The notes: generated by a model from the sequence alone, not told the origin. A stretch of 64,000 nt of DNA from Aspidapion aeneum (GCA_963576565.1 OY755039.1:71883412-71947411), one strand, 5' to 3'; counted from the stretch's first letter, positions 1 to 11,934 are shown. A program made the numbers and translations.

Positions 1-2159
<2,159 letters not shown>

Positions 2160-2359
2160 NNNNNNNNNNNNNNNNNNNNNNNNNNNNNNNNNNNNNNNNN
2201 NNNNNNNNNNNNNNNNNNNNNNNNNNNNNNNNNNNNNNNNNNNNNNNNNNNNNNNNNNNNNNNNNNNNNNNNNNNNNNNNNNNNNNNNNNNNNNNNNNNN
2301 NNNNNNNNNNNNNNNNNNNNNNNNNNNNNNNNNNNNNNNNNNNNNNNNNNNNNNNNNNN
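2160..2359. other. Assembly gap (200 N)
   Basis: Exactly 200 N between two unrelated tandem arrays. A round number suggests a fixed-size placeholder inserted by scaffolding software rather than a measured gap. Adjacency, order and orientation of the sequences on either side are therefore unproven. Confidence 0.99.
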
Positions 2360-3239
2360 GGTTGGGTTAGGTTGGGTTAGGTTGGGTTAGGTTGGGTTAG
2401 GTTGGGTTAGGTTGGGTTAGGTTGGGTTAGGTTGGGTTAGGTTGGGTTAGGTTGGGTTAGGTTGGGTTAGGTTGGGTTAGGTTGGGTTAGGTTGGGTTAG
2501 GTTGGGTTAGGTTGGGTTAGGTTGGGTTAGGTTGGGTTAGGTTGGGTTAGGTTGGGTTAGGTTGGGTTAGGTTGGGTTAGGTTGGGTTAGGTTGGGTTAG
2601 GTTGGGTTAGGTTGGGTTAGGTTGGGTTAGGTTGGGTTAGGTTGGGTTAGGTTGGGTTAGGTTGGGTTAGGTTGGGTTAGGTTGGGTTAGGTTGGGTTAG
2701 GTTGGGTTAGGTTGGGTTAGGTTGGGTTAGGTGGGGTTAGGTTGGGTTAGGTTGGGTTAGGTTGGGTTAGGTTGGGTTAGGTTGGGTTAGGTTGGGTTAG
2801 GTTGGGTTAGGTTGGGTTAGGTTGGGTTAGGTTGGGTTAGGTTGGGTTAGGTTGGGTTAGGTTGGGTTAGGTTGGGTTAGGTTGGGTTAGGTTGGGTTAG
2901 GTTGGGTTAGGTTGGGTTAGGTTGGGTTAGGTTGGGTTAGGTTGGGTTAGGTTGGGTTAGGTTGGGTTAGGTTGGGTTAGGTTGGGTTAGGTTGGGTTAG
3001 GTTGGGTTAGGTTGGGTTAGGTTAGGTTGGGTTAGGTTGGGTTAGGTTGGGTTAGGTTGGGTTAGGTTGGGTTAGGTTGGGTTAGGTTGGGTTAGGTTGG
3101 GTTAGGTTGGGTTAGGTTGGGTTAGGTTGGGTTAGGTTGGGTTAGGTTGGGTTAGGTTGGGTTAGGTTGGGTTAGGTTGGGTTAGGTTGGGTTAGGTTGG
3201 GTTAGGTTGGGTTAGGTTAGGTTAGGTTGGGTTAGGTGG
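2360..3239 (+). repeat. TTAGG/TTGGG alternating telomere-like array
   Basis: About 880 bp of the decamer TTAGGTTGGG, that is, the canonical insect telomere pentamer TTAGG alternating with TTGGG. Exceptions are a GTGGGG variant near 2732, an extra TTAGG near 3021 that shifts the phase, and clustered TTAGG and shortened units at 3215-3240. The G-rich strand reads 5' to 3' away from the gap. Telomeric origin is likely from the pentamer. A functional chromosome end is not supported, because a left-hand end should show the C-rich strand on plus. Confidence 0.9.
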
Positions 3240-3571
3240 GTTAGGTTGGTTCAGTTTGATTATGTTCGGTTAGGTTCCGCTAGGATTGTTTAGGTTAGGT
3301 TTAGCTATATTCGGTTAGGTTCGGTTTAGTTTAACCAAATCGAACCGAACCTAACCGAATCTAACGGTTCGGTTTGGTTTGGTTTGGTTGGTTCCACTCG
3401 GTTCGGTTCGGTTTGGTTAGGGTAGGTTTGGTTCAGTTTGATTTTGTTTGGTTAGGTTCGGCTAGGTTTAATTTGTTTTGGTTAGGTTCAGCCAGATTCG
3501 GTCTGGTTTGGTTCGGTTCGTTTCGAATCGGTTCGGTTAGGTTCAGTTTTCTTCGGCTAGGTTTGGTTCAG
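3240..3571. repeat. Degenerate TTCGG/TTTGG/TTAGG array (left part)
   Basis: The pure decamer array decays here into mixed pentamers (TTCGG, TTTGG, TTAGG and variants) with a higher-order repeat. Segments beginning TTCAGTTTGATT recur at about 3249 and 3433, and again at 7751 beyond the gypsy insertion. A near-palindrome lies at about 3316-3362. The last four bases, TCAG (3568-3571), are one copy of the target-site duplication of the gypsy element. The reading frame open through this array is a composition artefact. Confidence 0.85.
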
Positions 3572-4463
3572 AGTTACGTTTTTAAGGCTTGCGAAACAAA
3601 TAGCCTTTCCATTTTGGCTTAAAACTCCACCAACTGCAAATTTGCTTGCATCAGATGTTACAGTGAAAATTTTGGAAAAATCAGGGTGAACTAAGATTGG
3701 TTCATTGCATAAAATTTGTTTGCACATTTTGAAAGATTCCACAAAATCTTTGTTATGTTCAACCGTCTTTCCTTTTCGCAGACATAATGTCATGGGTTTA
3801 GTAATTTTTGCAAGATTGTTAATAAATTTTCTATAGAAACCAATCATTCCGAGAGAACTTTTCACTTCTTTGTGTGTTTTGGGTAAGGGCATGTCAAGAA
3901 TGGCTTTTACCTTCTTTGGGTTAGGACGAATACCTTCTCTGGTGATAATGTGTCCTAAAAATTCGGTTTCGTGTTTTAAGAACTCACACTTGTCTAACTG
4001 CACCTTTAAATTATATTCTTCAAATTTTTTGAATATTTCTTTAAGATTTAAAATATGTTCTTCTAAAGTAGATGAAAAAACAATAACATCGTCCATAAAT
4101 ACTAGACATATTTTGTTTATTTGGTGTTTTAGAACTTCGTTTATCATTCTTTGAAAAGTTGATGGGGCATTTTTTAGTCCAAATGGCATTCTTAGGCATT
4201 CGTAATGCCCAAAATCTGTAGAAAAAGCGGTTTTGTCTATACTGTCTGTGTGCATTCTAATTTGGTAAAATCCGCTGGCTAAATCTAAAGTTGTAAAATA
4301 TTGCGACTTTCCAAGTTTTTCCAATAGGTCATCGATATTTGGAATAGGGAATCGATCTTGAACAGTTTTGGCATTGAGTTTTCTGTAATCTATTACTAGT
4401 CGCCATTTTTGAACACCACTTGCGTCTAATTTCTTGGGACGATCCATATAGGACTTGACCAAG
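3572..4463 (-). pseudogene. pol: gypsy pol: reverse transcriptase fingers/palm to start of RNase H
   Basis: The minus-strand frame encodes the main body of a Ty3/gypsy reverse transcriptase. Visible motifs are WRLVIDYRKLN, the strand with TTLDLASGFYQI, RMPFGLKNAPSTFQR, and the catalytic FMDD box (codons at 4088-4096) followed by VIVFS. The connection region reads GFYRKFINNLAK, and the RNase H onset is SDASKFAVGGVLSQ. The frame then runs into the LTR-end junction, so the last few residues are not native pol. Upstream, this frame is separated from the rest of pol by a one-base frameshift near 4440. It has lost its RNase H active site and integrase, so it is a relic. Confidence 0.92.
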
Positions 4464-5450
4464 GGCTGGTGCTATTTCTTATAATGCCATCTTCTATCAT
4501 TTTTTCAATCTGCTTTTTCACTTCTTGCTTGTGGACGTCTGGTAAACGGTATGACTTAGTGTAAATTGGTTCGTTATCAGATGTAATGATTTTATGAGTT
4601 GTTTGTGTTGTATGGTATAAAGGTTGATTGGGGTTGTAGAAAATCGTGTTAAACTGTTTGCATAACTTTACTAATTTTGATTTTTCTTCTTCGTTAAGGT
4701 GGTCTAGTCTTAGGGCTGATTCTATTTTATAAAAGTCCGGTGGTTCAGACTCATTGTTTATTTCACCATTGTAAATCTGAAATTCATTAATTGGGTATAG
4801 TTCGAGTTGTTGTTGTAGAGATACGTAAACATCTTCATTGTTCGTGTTATTGACTTCAACATAAGCATTTCCGTTTTCTACTGTAGTTATGCCTTCAGGT
4901 ATATAGCAATGTGGACTGATTTGTGTGTATGGTACATAGTATGTTCCGTCAGTTGTTGCAGTAGTAGGTAGTTTAGTTTTAAAGATTTCGCTTTCATTGA
5001 CAGTTATGTTAAAACAATTGTAATCTGAAGGAGAACATTGAAAAACTGGTATTTTAGCATTATTTTTTGAAAGAAAATTTTCTTGAATATTCCAATTAAA
5101 ACCCATGTTTCTAAGGTCTCTAAAACTTAGTAATCCATCAAAAAATGGATGAAAGTCAAACAAAATAAAAATAATGTTTTCATTTGTATCAAATTCTTTA
5201 AGGGCCGGTATATGTGCTTCGTATTTAGATTCTCTTTGGCCACACGATGTTTTGATTATGTTTGGTTTTATGACTAAGTGTTCTGAAAAGTACTTTTTTG
5301 CTAAATGGGGATTAATTATAGAAACATGACTGCCAGAATCAAGAAGTAAGTAAAGTGGTTTTTCATAGCCAGAAATGCAAATGTATGGTAGTTTTCGTTG
5401 ATCAGCAGTGGTTAAGTAAAATTCATTTCCGAGGCTTGCATATAAAAATT
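4426..5450 (-). pseudogene. pol: gypsy pol: aspartic protease and N-terminal RT
   Basis: The pol frame is entered from gag by a probable -1 shift at 5445-5451 and stays open to 4426. The retropepsin active site reads LLLDSGSHVSI, with the DSG codons at 5332-5340. A linker follows, then the start of RT with YTKSYRLPDVHKQEV and SPWSSPIWIV. A one-base deletion near 4440 puts the next RT block in another frame. No ATG is needed at the start, because pol is normally made as a gag-pol frameshift product. Protease and RT N-terminus are recognised with confidence; the gene is broken by the downstream frameshift. Confidence 0.88.
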
Positions 5451-6002
5451 TTCATTTGAGCTGGATGGTTGGTCAGGGTCAAAGAGTTCAATGTCATTAA
5501 GGTCTGTGTAATCTTCGTTTATGTCAGGAATGTCGAAAAATGATTCTGTAGGTTCTGTTCCTTGTATTTGTGTATTAAAATTTTGGTTTTCAAAAAATTC
5601 AAAATTATTTGGAATTTGATTGTCATCAATAGCCTGAATTTCTTCAATTTTAGGACCTGAGTATCTTGCGTTACTGGATTGTTGTTGTGTTAAAGTGTTT
5701 GTAAAGTTGGGTTTATTTTGTTGAATAAAATTTGTTTTAAAATTTTGAGATGGTGTTTTTGTTGTTCTAGTTACAATCGACATTGGTGTGGGTTTGTCTA
5801 AAGGTCTAGGACGGGGTTCCCAAACATTAATTGGTTTTCCAAACACTTGTTCATTTGTAAAAAATTTTTGTTGAACGGATTGTGGTTTATTTTGCATTTG
5901 TTGAACCGGGAAATTTGATGATTGAAAACGGGGTTGAATATTTGATTGTTGGTTAAAAATTGGTTGCGTTTGGTTAAAAAATGGTTGATTCTGATTGTAC
6001 AA
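5412..6002 (-). pseudogene. gag: gypsy gag C-terminal, Asn/Gln-rich part
   Basis: A 196-codon open stretch rich in Asn, Gln, Pro and Phe (repeated FNQ and NQP motifs), with an acidic C-terminal tail (FFDIPDINEDYTDLNDIELF). It follows the main gag frame but lies in a different frame, separated by a TAA at 6121-6123, a second in-frame TAA near 6018 and a one-base shift. No zinc knuckle is visible, which is common in this lineage. Its 3' end overlaps the protease frame by -1, which supports assignment as the end of gag. The position decides the call; composition alone would not. Confidence 0.75.
5445..5451 (-). promoter_or_regulatory. Candidate -1 ribosomal frameshift site (gag/pol)
   Basis: The minus strand reads A AAT TTT in the gag frame, a canonical X XXY YYZ slippery heptamer. 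It lies about 30 nt before the gag stop (5412-5414). Slipping back one base opens the protease frame with no stop. I did not establish a downstream pseudoknot. Confidence 0.6.
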
Positions 6003-6120
6003 TTGTTGATTAAAGTTTTGTCTCTTGTTGATTAAAAGTATGCTGCTGATGATTAAAAGGAGTATAATTAAAAGTTGAGTTTTTAGAAATTTGTGGTTTA
6101 AAATTTGGGTTGGGTAATGT

Positions 6121-6891
6121 TTATGTCGTATGTCTCTTGTTATCGTTTACAATGGCAAGAAAGTTTTCTTCTTCAATTACGAATTGCATTGCTGTTTCTA
6201 AGTTGATAGGATTCCTTAATCTAACATTTGTTTGTATACTTAAGGGCAAATTTTTTAAGTAAGTTATTAAAACAAGTTTTTCAACATTGTCAATTTGCGC
6301 TGCTTTTGTAACGGCTGACATAGTGATATCATTATTAACTGAAGAATATAAGAGGCTTCTTGTATATTGGCACCTTACACCAAATGCATATGGTGTTTCT
6401 CTGTAATATGGTTTAATGCTATGTAACTCGTTAAGCAAGCATGCAAAATTCCTTTGATCAAGAAAGCATTGTTTTAAAACAGGTTTAATTAAATCCCATG
6501 AATTTAACTCCGATCTGCTAGAAATTAATGTAAGAGCTTTGCCTTTAAGTTTACCAACGATCCCTCTAAAAATCAATTTTTTTATAGCTTCTTCCTCATT
6601 TGTAAATTGTAAAACTAATTCATCACATGTAGCTACAAAATTATTTATTTCACAAGGATCGCCATCAAAATGTAATATTATGTCTAAGAAAAGTCTTAGT
6701 TGTTGATAGTTTGCTGCCATATTTAAGTTGATCAAACTTTTTGAAATATTATTTTGTTCAAAATTTGGTGAAATAGACCTTTCAGTTTCAGAGTCAGATG
6801 ATGATTCAGAATCTAAGCGATTAAACAATATTTTAAACTGTTTTCTAAAATCGTTGTGTTTCTTTGAAAGCTTTTTAAAATCCCTTAGCAT
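6121..6891 (-). pseudogene. gag: gypsy gag (capsid region)
   Basis: A 256-codon minus-strand frame starting MLRDFKKLSKKH about 410 bp downstream of the primer-binding site, the usual place for gag. The N-terminus is basic and then acidic, with a Ser/Asp stretch. The body resembles insect gypsy capsids (FRGIVGKLKGKALTLI; a C-terminal helix with RNPINLETAMQFVIEEENFLAI). It ends at a TAA (6121-6123), with gag-like Asn/Gln-rich sequence continuing downstream. The stop is therefore probably a disabling mutation rather than the native end. Gag would form the cytoplasmic particle in which reverse transcription takes place. Confidence 0.85.
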
Positions 6892-7300
6892 AAAACTTAT
6901 TTTAAAAAAAATTATATATATAATATAAGGAAGTGGATATTAAAGGTAATAAATAAATGAGAGAAAATCACTTAAAACATTTTAAACAAAAATGTCTCAC
7001 CATGTAAAGAGTTCTTCTTTCCTACTCTGGTTTCTTGTTTGCTTTGTTCTGCTTTTTCTTACGTCTAATTGTTGAGCCAGTTGAGGGATGTACGTTCCAC
7101 AAAATTGACTGCGTTGACCCAAATTTGGATATACGTTCCAAAAATAAGTCTTTTATGTGTGAAGTGGAATATACGGTTCATTCACACACGTTTTTTGTTT
7201 TTGTTTTTGGACTTTACGGCACACGAGTTCGAAAAATGACACTTTCCAAAGTTTTTGGCACTATGTCAAAATTCAGTTTCACGTAGCGCAAAAGATCCGG

Positions 7301-7314
7301 TACCGACTGCGCCA
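7301..7314 (-). promoter_or_regulatory. Primer-binding site, tRNA-Ser type
   Basis: The minus strand reads TGGCGCAGTCGGTA directly inside the 5' LTR. The first 11 bases complement the 3' end of a tRNA-Ser whose acceptor stem starts GCAGTCG, the primer used by the Drosophila 17.6/297 group. This agrees with the RT-based placement. Confidence 0.85.
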
Positions 7315-7750
7315 GTTACGTTTGGAGGTTCGGAATAAGTTATTTTACTCAAGTATAAGATATTTAATCAAGACTGCAGGTATAATAATTATTGCCTTAA
7401 TTCTAATTGTCCCTAGCTTTTATAACACATAAAAGAGATAATGTTCGGTAAAAGCAACTTAAGCTAAAATATAAATGATAAAATACGGTATAAATAAAAG
7501 GTAGGCAAATCCCGAAAATAATCTCTACTACATCCTTTGATAAAATACGGTAAAAATAATAGGTAAGCTAAATCCGAGAATAATCAGTAGTACCTCCTAC
7601 GCATTCTTAAAAGATAAAATACGGTGGATGCTGAATCTTGTTTCTCCCGAGGTTTATCTGTCTGCTATTAAGTAAGCATGGGCAACATCCAATAGGTAGT
7701 AAAGTAAGGATGGGCTAGTATGGTAAGTATATGGGTTACCATATGTAACT
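7314..7750 (-). repeat. gypsy 5' LTR (437 bp)
   Basis: Bounded by perfect 6-bp inverted ends AGTTAC...GTAACT. The inner edge abuts the primer-binding site, sharing one base, and the outer edge abuts the TCAG target duplication. The interior holds short repeats of the type GATAAAATACGGTA. Its partner at the other end survives only as about 10 bp at 3572. Confidence 0.85.
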
Positions 7751-7931
7751 TCAGTTTGATTATGTTCGGTTAGGTTCCGCTAGGTTCAGTTTGTTTCGGT
7801 TAGGTTTAGCTACATTCAGTTAGGTACGGTTTAGTTTAACCAAATCGAACCGAACCAAACCGAACCGTTAGATTCGGTTTGATTTGGTTCATTTCGATAC
7901 GGATCGGTTCAGTTTGGTTTTGTTCGGTTAG
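7751..7931. repeat. Degenerate TTCGG-rich array (right part)
   Basis: The same higher-order repeat as 3240-3571, resuming exactly at the outer edge of the gypsy LTR (TCAGTTTGATTATG). It also has the same near-palindrome with AACCGAACC. It was contiguous with the left part before the gypsy insertion. It ends abruptly near 7931. Confidence 0.85.
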
Positions 7932-8399
7932 ACCTTCGATAAATTAAAAAAAAGTAAATAATTATTAATTTTTAGTGTTTTAAGGAATAAAAATTGATAT
8001 AATGTTCAATTAAACTAATTTTTAATTGTAAAAATGTAGGAATCATAATTTTCTTGATTTTGTTATGAATTTGATGCTTTTTTAAAAATTGTGCATTTTC
8101 ATAAAAGGACCAAAAAAACTCACCTGATTTCGATCAGTGACCTTAGTTATTTCAAGTTTTTGTTAACAGCTGATAGACGTCAGGGACCGTTTTGTTTCAG
8201 TTTGAAATGAGAAAATGCTTCTTTTGTAGCAATTTGTATGGGTTTTAATGGGGTTTTAAGAATTTTTTAATTTCAATTTTTTTAACAAAATCAACGATTT
8301 TCCGCAATTTTTTTTTAGAAATCACTATAAAATGGTCTAAGATTATCATTTTTCAAAAAACCTCGTAGTTTTAAGAAAGGTGGTAAAACGTACCAGACC
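7932..8399. other. AT-rich sequence, nothing recognised
   Basis: AT-rich unique-looking sequence with no coding frame, RNA gene or repeat that I could identify. Confidence 0.6.
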
Positions 8400-9394
8400 C
8401 CTGAAATGTGTTGCAGTCTAGGACAACTGGGCGCCGCCAACTCGGCGCCACCAACTGGGCGGCAGGCCAACTGGGCGCCGGGCCAACTGGACGCCGAGCC
8501 AACTGGGCGCCGGACTAAAATATTTTTTCTTGAAAAAATGTGCAGATGAAAAACAAACTTAAAAAAATTAAAATGGCGGATCCAAAATTGCGGACTTTCT
8601 TATTTATGCATCGATATGTATCGAATATGGAACTTGGCGGTGTTTCAAGTCGCAGAACACTACACCTACCAAATTTCAACACTCGACTTAATAGATGTTG
8701 AAATTTTTGTATAAATAACATATTTATTTTGTTTTTTATCTGCACATTTTATCAAAGAAAAAATAGTCCGGCGCTGAGTTGGCCCGGCGCCCATTAGGCC
8801 CGGCGTGGCGCCCTGTTGGCGGCGCCGAGTTGGCCCGGCGCCCAGTTGTCCCATTCCGAAGTTCCGAAATTTTATCTGACTCGAGCATAACTTGTAGTCC
8901 ACCCAAGAAGAGAAGAGTTGAAGAAGACCCTTGTTCAAAGAAAGAAAATATTTTACCTGGAAGGTACAACATTTGTAAAGTTCTAAGATGAAAACAATAA
9001 TTTTAATACATCCACTGCACTTAGCATGCTTAGAAATTCTTTTTACTCTTTTTTTTTTACTGAAGAGAATTTTGAAAACACAGTATACACAAGTAAGTAT
9101 TCATGAATTATTTATTATTCAAACAGAAAATTGTTGATAAAAAAATTCTAATAGAATTCAAAATTTTTATTTTGCGCCGCCACTGCCCTTTTTTATCCAA
9201 GACAAGCAAATAGAATATTTTTGCGATGTTGCATGTGTCCGGACTCACCAAACCGAAATTCTATTTTCATCCCTATCTTGCTCATTAAATTCTTACTTGT
9301 ATTTGGTCAATTGCGATAAAAGCTTGATATAATGGCAATTTAGGCCCATGCCGAGTCTACCCGTAGGGTATAGAAGTCAATGAACTAAACTCAT
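8400..9394 (+). repeat. Unclassified minisatellite/palindrome element, left copy
   Basis: Inverted relative to 24328-27024 and sharing both outer edges with it; one edge reads CCTGAAATGTGTTGCAGTCT. In order it holds a GC-rich minisatellite (8420-8515), an AT-rich palindromic core with one AAAATGGCGGATCC motif (8516-8765), a second minisatellite (8766-8852), a small ORF, and a tail ending near GAAGTCAATGAACT. The minisatellite unit is about 16 bp and centres on GGCGCC (GCCAACTGGGCGCCGG). I find no transposase, so the superfamily is unknown. Confidence 0.8.
8779..8991 (+). CDS. Small conserved ORF of the minisatellite element (copy 1)
   Basis: A 70-codon frame. The first ~27 residues are translated minisatellite (MARRPLGPAWRPVGG...). 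The rest looks like real protein: a Ser-rich stretch, the basic nuclear-localisation-like SPPKKRRVEED, then PCSKKENILPGRYNICKVLR and a stop. A diverged copy at 24710-24934 keeps the same frame and C-terminus, with only a few replacements and a short in-frame length difference. The true start may lie at a splice acceptor rather than this ATG. I do not recognise the family; it could be a captured host exon or an element-encoded DNA-binding peptide. Confidence 0.45.
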   Translation: MARRPLGPAWRPVGGAELARRPVVPFRSSEILSDSSITCSPPKKRRVEEDPCSKKENILPGRYNICKVLR

Positions 9395-10159
9395 AGATAA
9401 AAAGTTTGTTTTCGACGAGTTTCTTAAGAAAGCAAAATCTGCCAACAATGTAACTTGCATTATAAACATGACAATTATCATTTAATTTCTTATTAATTTA
9501 TTTTATATTCTTTGGCACTACAAGGGTTTTCGGTAGTATTTTTCACATCCTTATCAATAATATAATTTATAAATAGTGATATGGATATGATATGATTTTC
9601 CTATAGAAGTGCTGTGCGCATGTATGAAAAACTGTGATCGCAGGATGAGTAACAGACAAGCTGCCCTGCGCGTCGCCATCTTCAAAACGACAACTCACCA
9701 CAATTAAATTACAAAAAAATTAAAGTTCCGCATATAAATAAAATTATATATCGTGACACCATCATGTTTGAAGTTCAACCATATACACCTTAACCCCTGG
9801 AACTTCAAAACAAAAAACAGTTTCCTTTTCTTTTTTTAAATTAAATTGATTACTTTCTCTAGTTAAATAAATTTATTTCGCCAACCTAATCCGAGCCATC
9901 GTAGTGCCACAAATAGTAACAACGAATATCATAATATAATATAAGTAACTTGTATCTGCTACAACGATATTTGGCTTATTTACCTCCTAAACTTTTCGTG
10001 CGCAACCACTTTCTAAAAAGTTATTAAATAATGTTTGATTTTGATAGACTTTAGTAAAATTCTAATTTTCTGACGGTTTTCGCAACATTTTATATTTTTC
10101 TACAATCGAGAAAATATTGTAAGGGTGTGGTACAAATGTACCTAACATTTACATGGGTT
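9395..10159. other. AT-rich sequence, nothing recognised
   Basis: No supported gene or repeat boundary was found. Confidence 0.5.
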
Positions 10160-10706
10160 ATATAATTTTACCTTCCTAGTCCGCGCAGCAATGGCTAGAG
10201 AAGAAATTAATATTTTTGTCGATTTTTTTTTGTAATAACGCCGAAAATGTGTTATTTGGATGTATTTTGAACTATCTTAGCAATATCGTCGTCATCTGTG
10301 TGTGTGTGTGTGTGTGTATGTCTGTATGTAACATGATAACTGCGAAACGCCTGGACCGCTTTTGATATATTTTTCAGGTAAAATAGTGTTTAACACTGTA
10401 AGAGCTGATTAGATTTTGGTCAAAATCCATTAATGCTAATTACAATATTTTGACAATTAAAAAATTTTAAAAATGCTAACTTTTTAAAAAAGGATTGTAT
10501 CAATATGCAATTTTCGGAGTGTAGTACGCCACATTTTTCTGAATAATTTGTATTACAACCAAAATTGTCATAGGAGCTTTCGTCTCAAGATATTTACAAA
10601 AAACTGTTTTTAAGGCTGATATATCCTGAAGTTTACTTGAGGTGTGCTAATACGTAAGCTAGAAAGGTATCGTGTACGTCATGGATCCATTTATTTCCAA
10701 TTATGT
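10160..10706 (+). repeat. Dispersed CA/TG-microsatellite family, copy 1
   Basis: Begins near TTACCTTCCTAGTCCGCG and ends near CATGGATCCATTTATTT. It contains (TG)n at about 10300-10318 and the block AGATTTTGGTCAAAATCC. The same family occurs in the opposite orientation at 15908-16790, 23512-24055 and 52680-52970. Both ends carry CTTCCTAGC/GCTAG-AAGG-like sequences in inverted orientation, which suggests a non-autonomous element. No coding capacity. Confidence 0.8.
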
Positions 10707-11029
10707 AGGGTAGTTTAATTTACTAAAGCCTTAGTTCCTGAGATATTCAATAAAAATACGCTTTACGGGATATTGTAGCTCATAAATCATTCTTAGTTAC
10801 CTGCAGGTATGTTTAGTCTATTTAGTTTTAGGCCTACCTGACACTACTACTACTACTACTACTGGTATATGCTATTAATTGAAATATGTCTTACGCAATG
10901 TGATGATATGAAAAAAAAGTATTTTTATATTCTGGGAATTTTCCATAGGATCTATAATACCCAGTTTTTCGTCAAAGTTTTTGGGTACAAAAATAAATAG
11001 CTTTTTTTCTAGACTTAACAACACAACCA
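10707..11029. other. AT-rich spacer with short (ACT)n
   Basis: Contains a short (CTA/ACT)n run at about 10843-10862. Nothing else was identified. Confidence 0.5.
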
Positions 11030-11112
11030 TGCGTTAAGTCAGACTCGAACCCACAAGCTCGCAAGACGCCGTGATCGAGGCAGCCGGTCGAATATATGCT
11101 GCCCTCATAGCA
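11030..11112 (-). repeat. Possible tRNA-derived SINE head
   Basis: The minus strand carries a pol III B-box-like GGTTCGAGTC (plus 11042-11052), preceded by CGTCTTGCGAGCTTGTG, which resembles the anticodon-arm region of a tRNA-derived SINE. The A box is poor and no acceptor stem closes, so it is not called as a tRNA. Weak call. Confidence 0.3.
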
Positions 11113-11358
11113 GCGATACATCCGAAGCAGGACTACTACACAAACAAGAACTCACAGATAAAAAAAAAGTTTGTGGATTTCATAGGGTAGGCAACACCTT
11201 TAAAAATTAAACTTTACAACGGCGGCAACTCTGACTTCGCAAGAAAACTTAAAGGCAAGAAGTTACTACCGAAGGAATTTCTTAAGAAGAAAGGTTTGTC
11301 TAGTTTAAATGGAAATGCCTCCAGAGAAAGCGCTTAAAATATTATGTATGGACGTAAC
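11090..11358 (+). repeat. Dispersed repeat, copy 1 (second at 16780-17100)
   Basis: Starts near CATAGCAGCGATACATCCGA and runs through ACAACGGCGGCAACTCTGAC to TATGGACGTAACTA. A direct, moderately diverged copy is at 16780-17100. No coding frame is preserved between the two copies, so it is probably a non-autonomous element or an untranslated part of one. Confidence 0.75.
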
Positions 11359-11360
11359 TA

Positions 11361-11830
11361 AAAAATAAATTGGTAAAAAATTTTTTTTAAGTCACAAGCA
11401 TTTATAAAATGCACTAAAAATTAAAAAATAATTTTCTAACATTCTAATATTATCATAATAATAAAAGCGATGGCCGACTGATGGAAAGTTTGACGATGTT
11501 AGCACGATAAGACATCCGTATCAATTAAATATCACTATTTGCAAGAATCAATCTAGCAGAAAAATGCAGAGGTATCAAACCCACCCATTTCTCTACCATA
11601 GGTATGGCAATGGCATAACATTGCGGTACATCAAACATATCTTTGATGACCTGCTATGTTGAATATTCTTTAAGTGTTTAGATCACAACTTTAGATTAAC
11701 TTATGCTTTGATTTGCGGCCATCGCTTTTATTATTATGATAATATTAGAATGTTAGAAAATTAATTTTTAATTTTTAGTGCATTTTATAAAAGCTTGTGA
11801 CTTAAAAAAAAAATTTACCAATTTATTTTC
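11361..11830. mobile_element. MITE with ~113-bp inverted arms
   Basis: Left arm 11361-11476 and right arm 11716-11830 are near-perfect inverted repeats (for example, TTATCATAATAATAAAAGCG in the left arm and its complement in the right). They flank a ~240-bp unrelated spacer. The arms are AT-rich with a GGCCATCGC tip. No ORF. The superfamily is not assignable without its target duplication. Confidence 0.8.
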
Positions 11831-11934
11831 TACTTTTTAGACTCAGCTATCTACTCTATTATATGAAAATATTTGTTCAATAACAGAACAGAAGAGTTTA
11901 TTCTAGATTATAATGAAATTGCTGATCCTTAGTT

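Larger units (their letters stand above)
3572..7750 (-). mobile_element. Ty3/gypsy LTR retrotransposon, internally deleted
   Basis: A 4179-bp minus-strand element of the Drosophila 17.6/297 type. Reading 5' to 3' on minus: a 437-bp 5' LTR, a tRNA-Ser primer site, a leader, gag, protease and reverse transcriptase, then a jump near 3580 from the start of RNase H to the last ~10 bp of the 3' LTR (AGTTACGTTT on plus). Both outer ends are retained and are flanked by TCAG (3568-3571 and 7751-7754), matching the motif TTCAGTTTGATT of the surrounding array. Most of RNase H, integrase, any env and nearly all of the 3' LTR are missing. Stops and frameshifts interrupt gag and pol, so it cannot be autonomous. 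Confidence 0.9.

Noticed and set aside
2360..3239. CRISPR-like or functional terminal telomere
   Set aside because: No spacers, so not CRISPR. The strand orientation is opposite to a left chromosome end, so not called a telomere.
3374..3622. 82-codon plus-strand frame
   Set aside because: Translation of the degenerate TTCGG/TTTGG array (repeating FGL, RFG); no protein-like composition.
7035..7286. 83-codon plus-strand frame
   Set aside because: Lies in the untranslated leader of the minus-strand gypsy element, between primer site and gag.
8515..8972. Overlapping minus-strand frames through the minisatellite
   Set aside because: GC-rich repeat leaves all frames open; only the plus frame with the conserved C-terminus is supported by the second copy.
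11030..11112. tRNA gene on minus
   Set aside because: Only a B-box-like motif; no acceptor or D stem. Kept as a weak SINE-head note.
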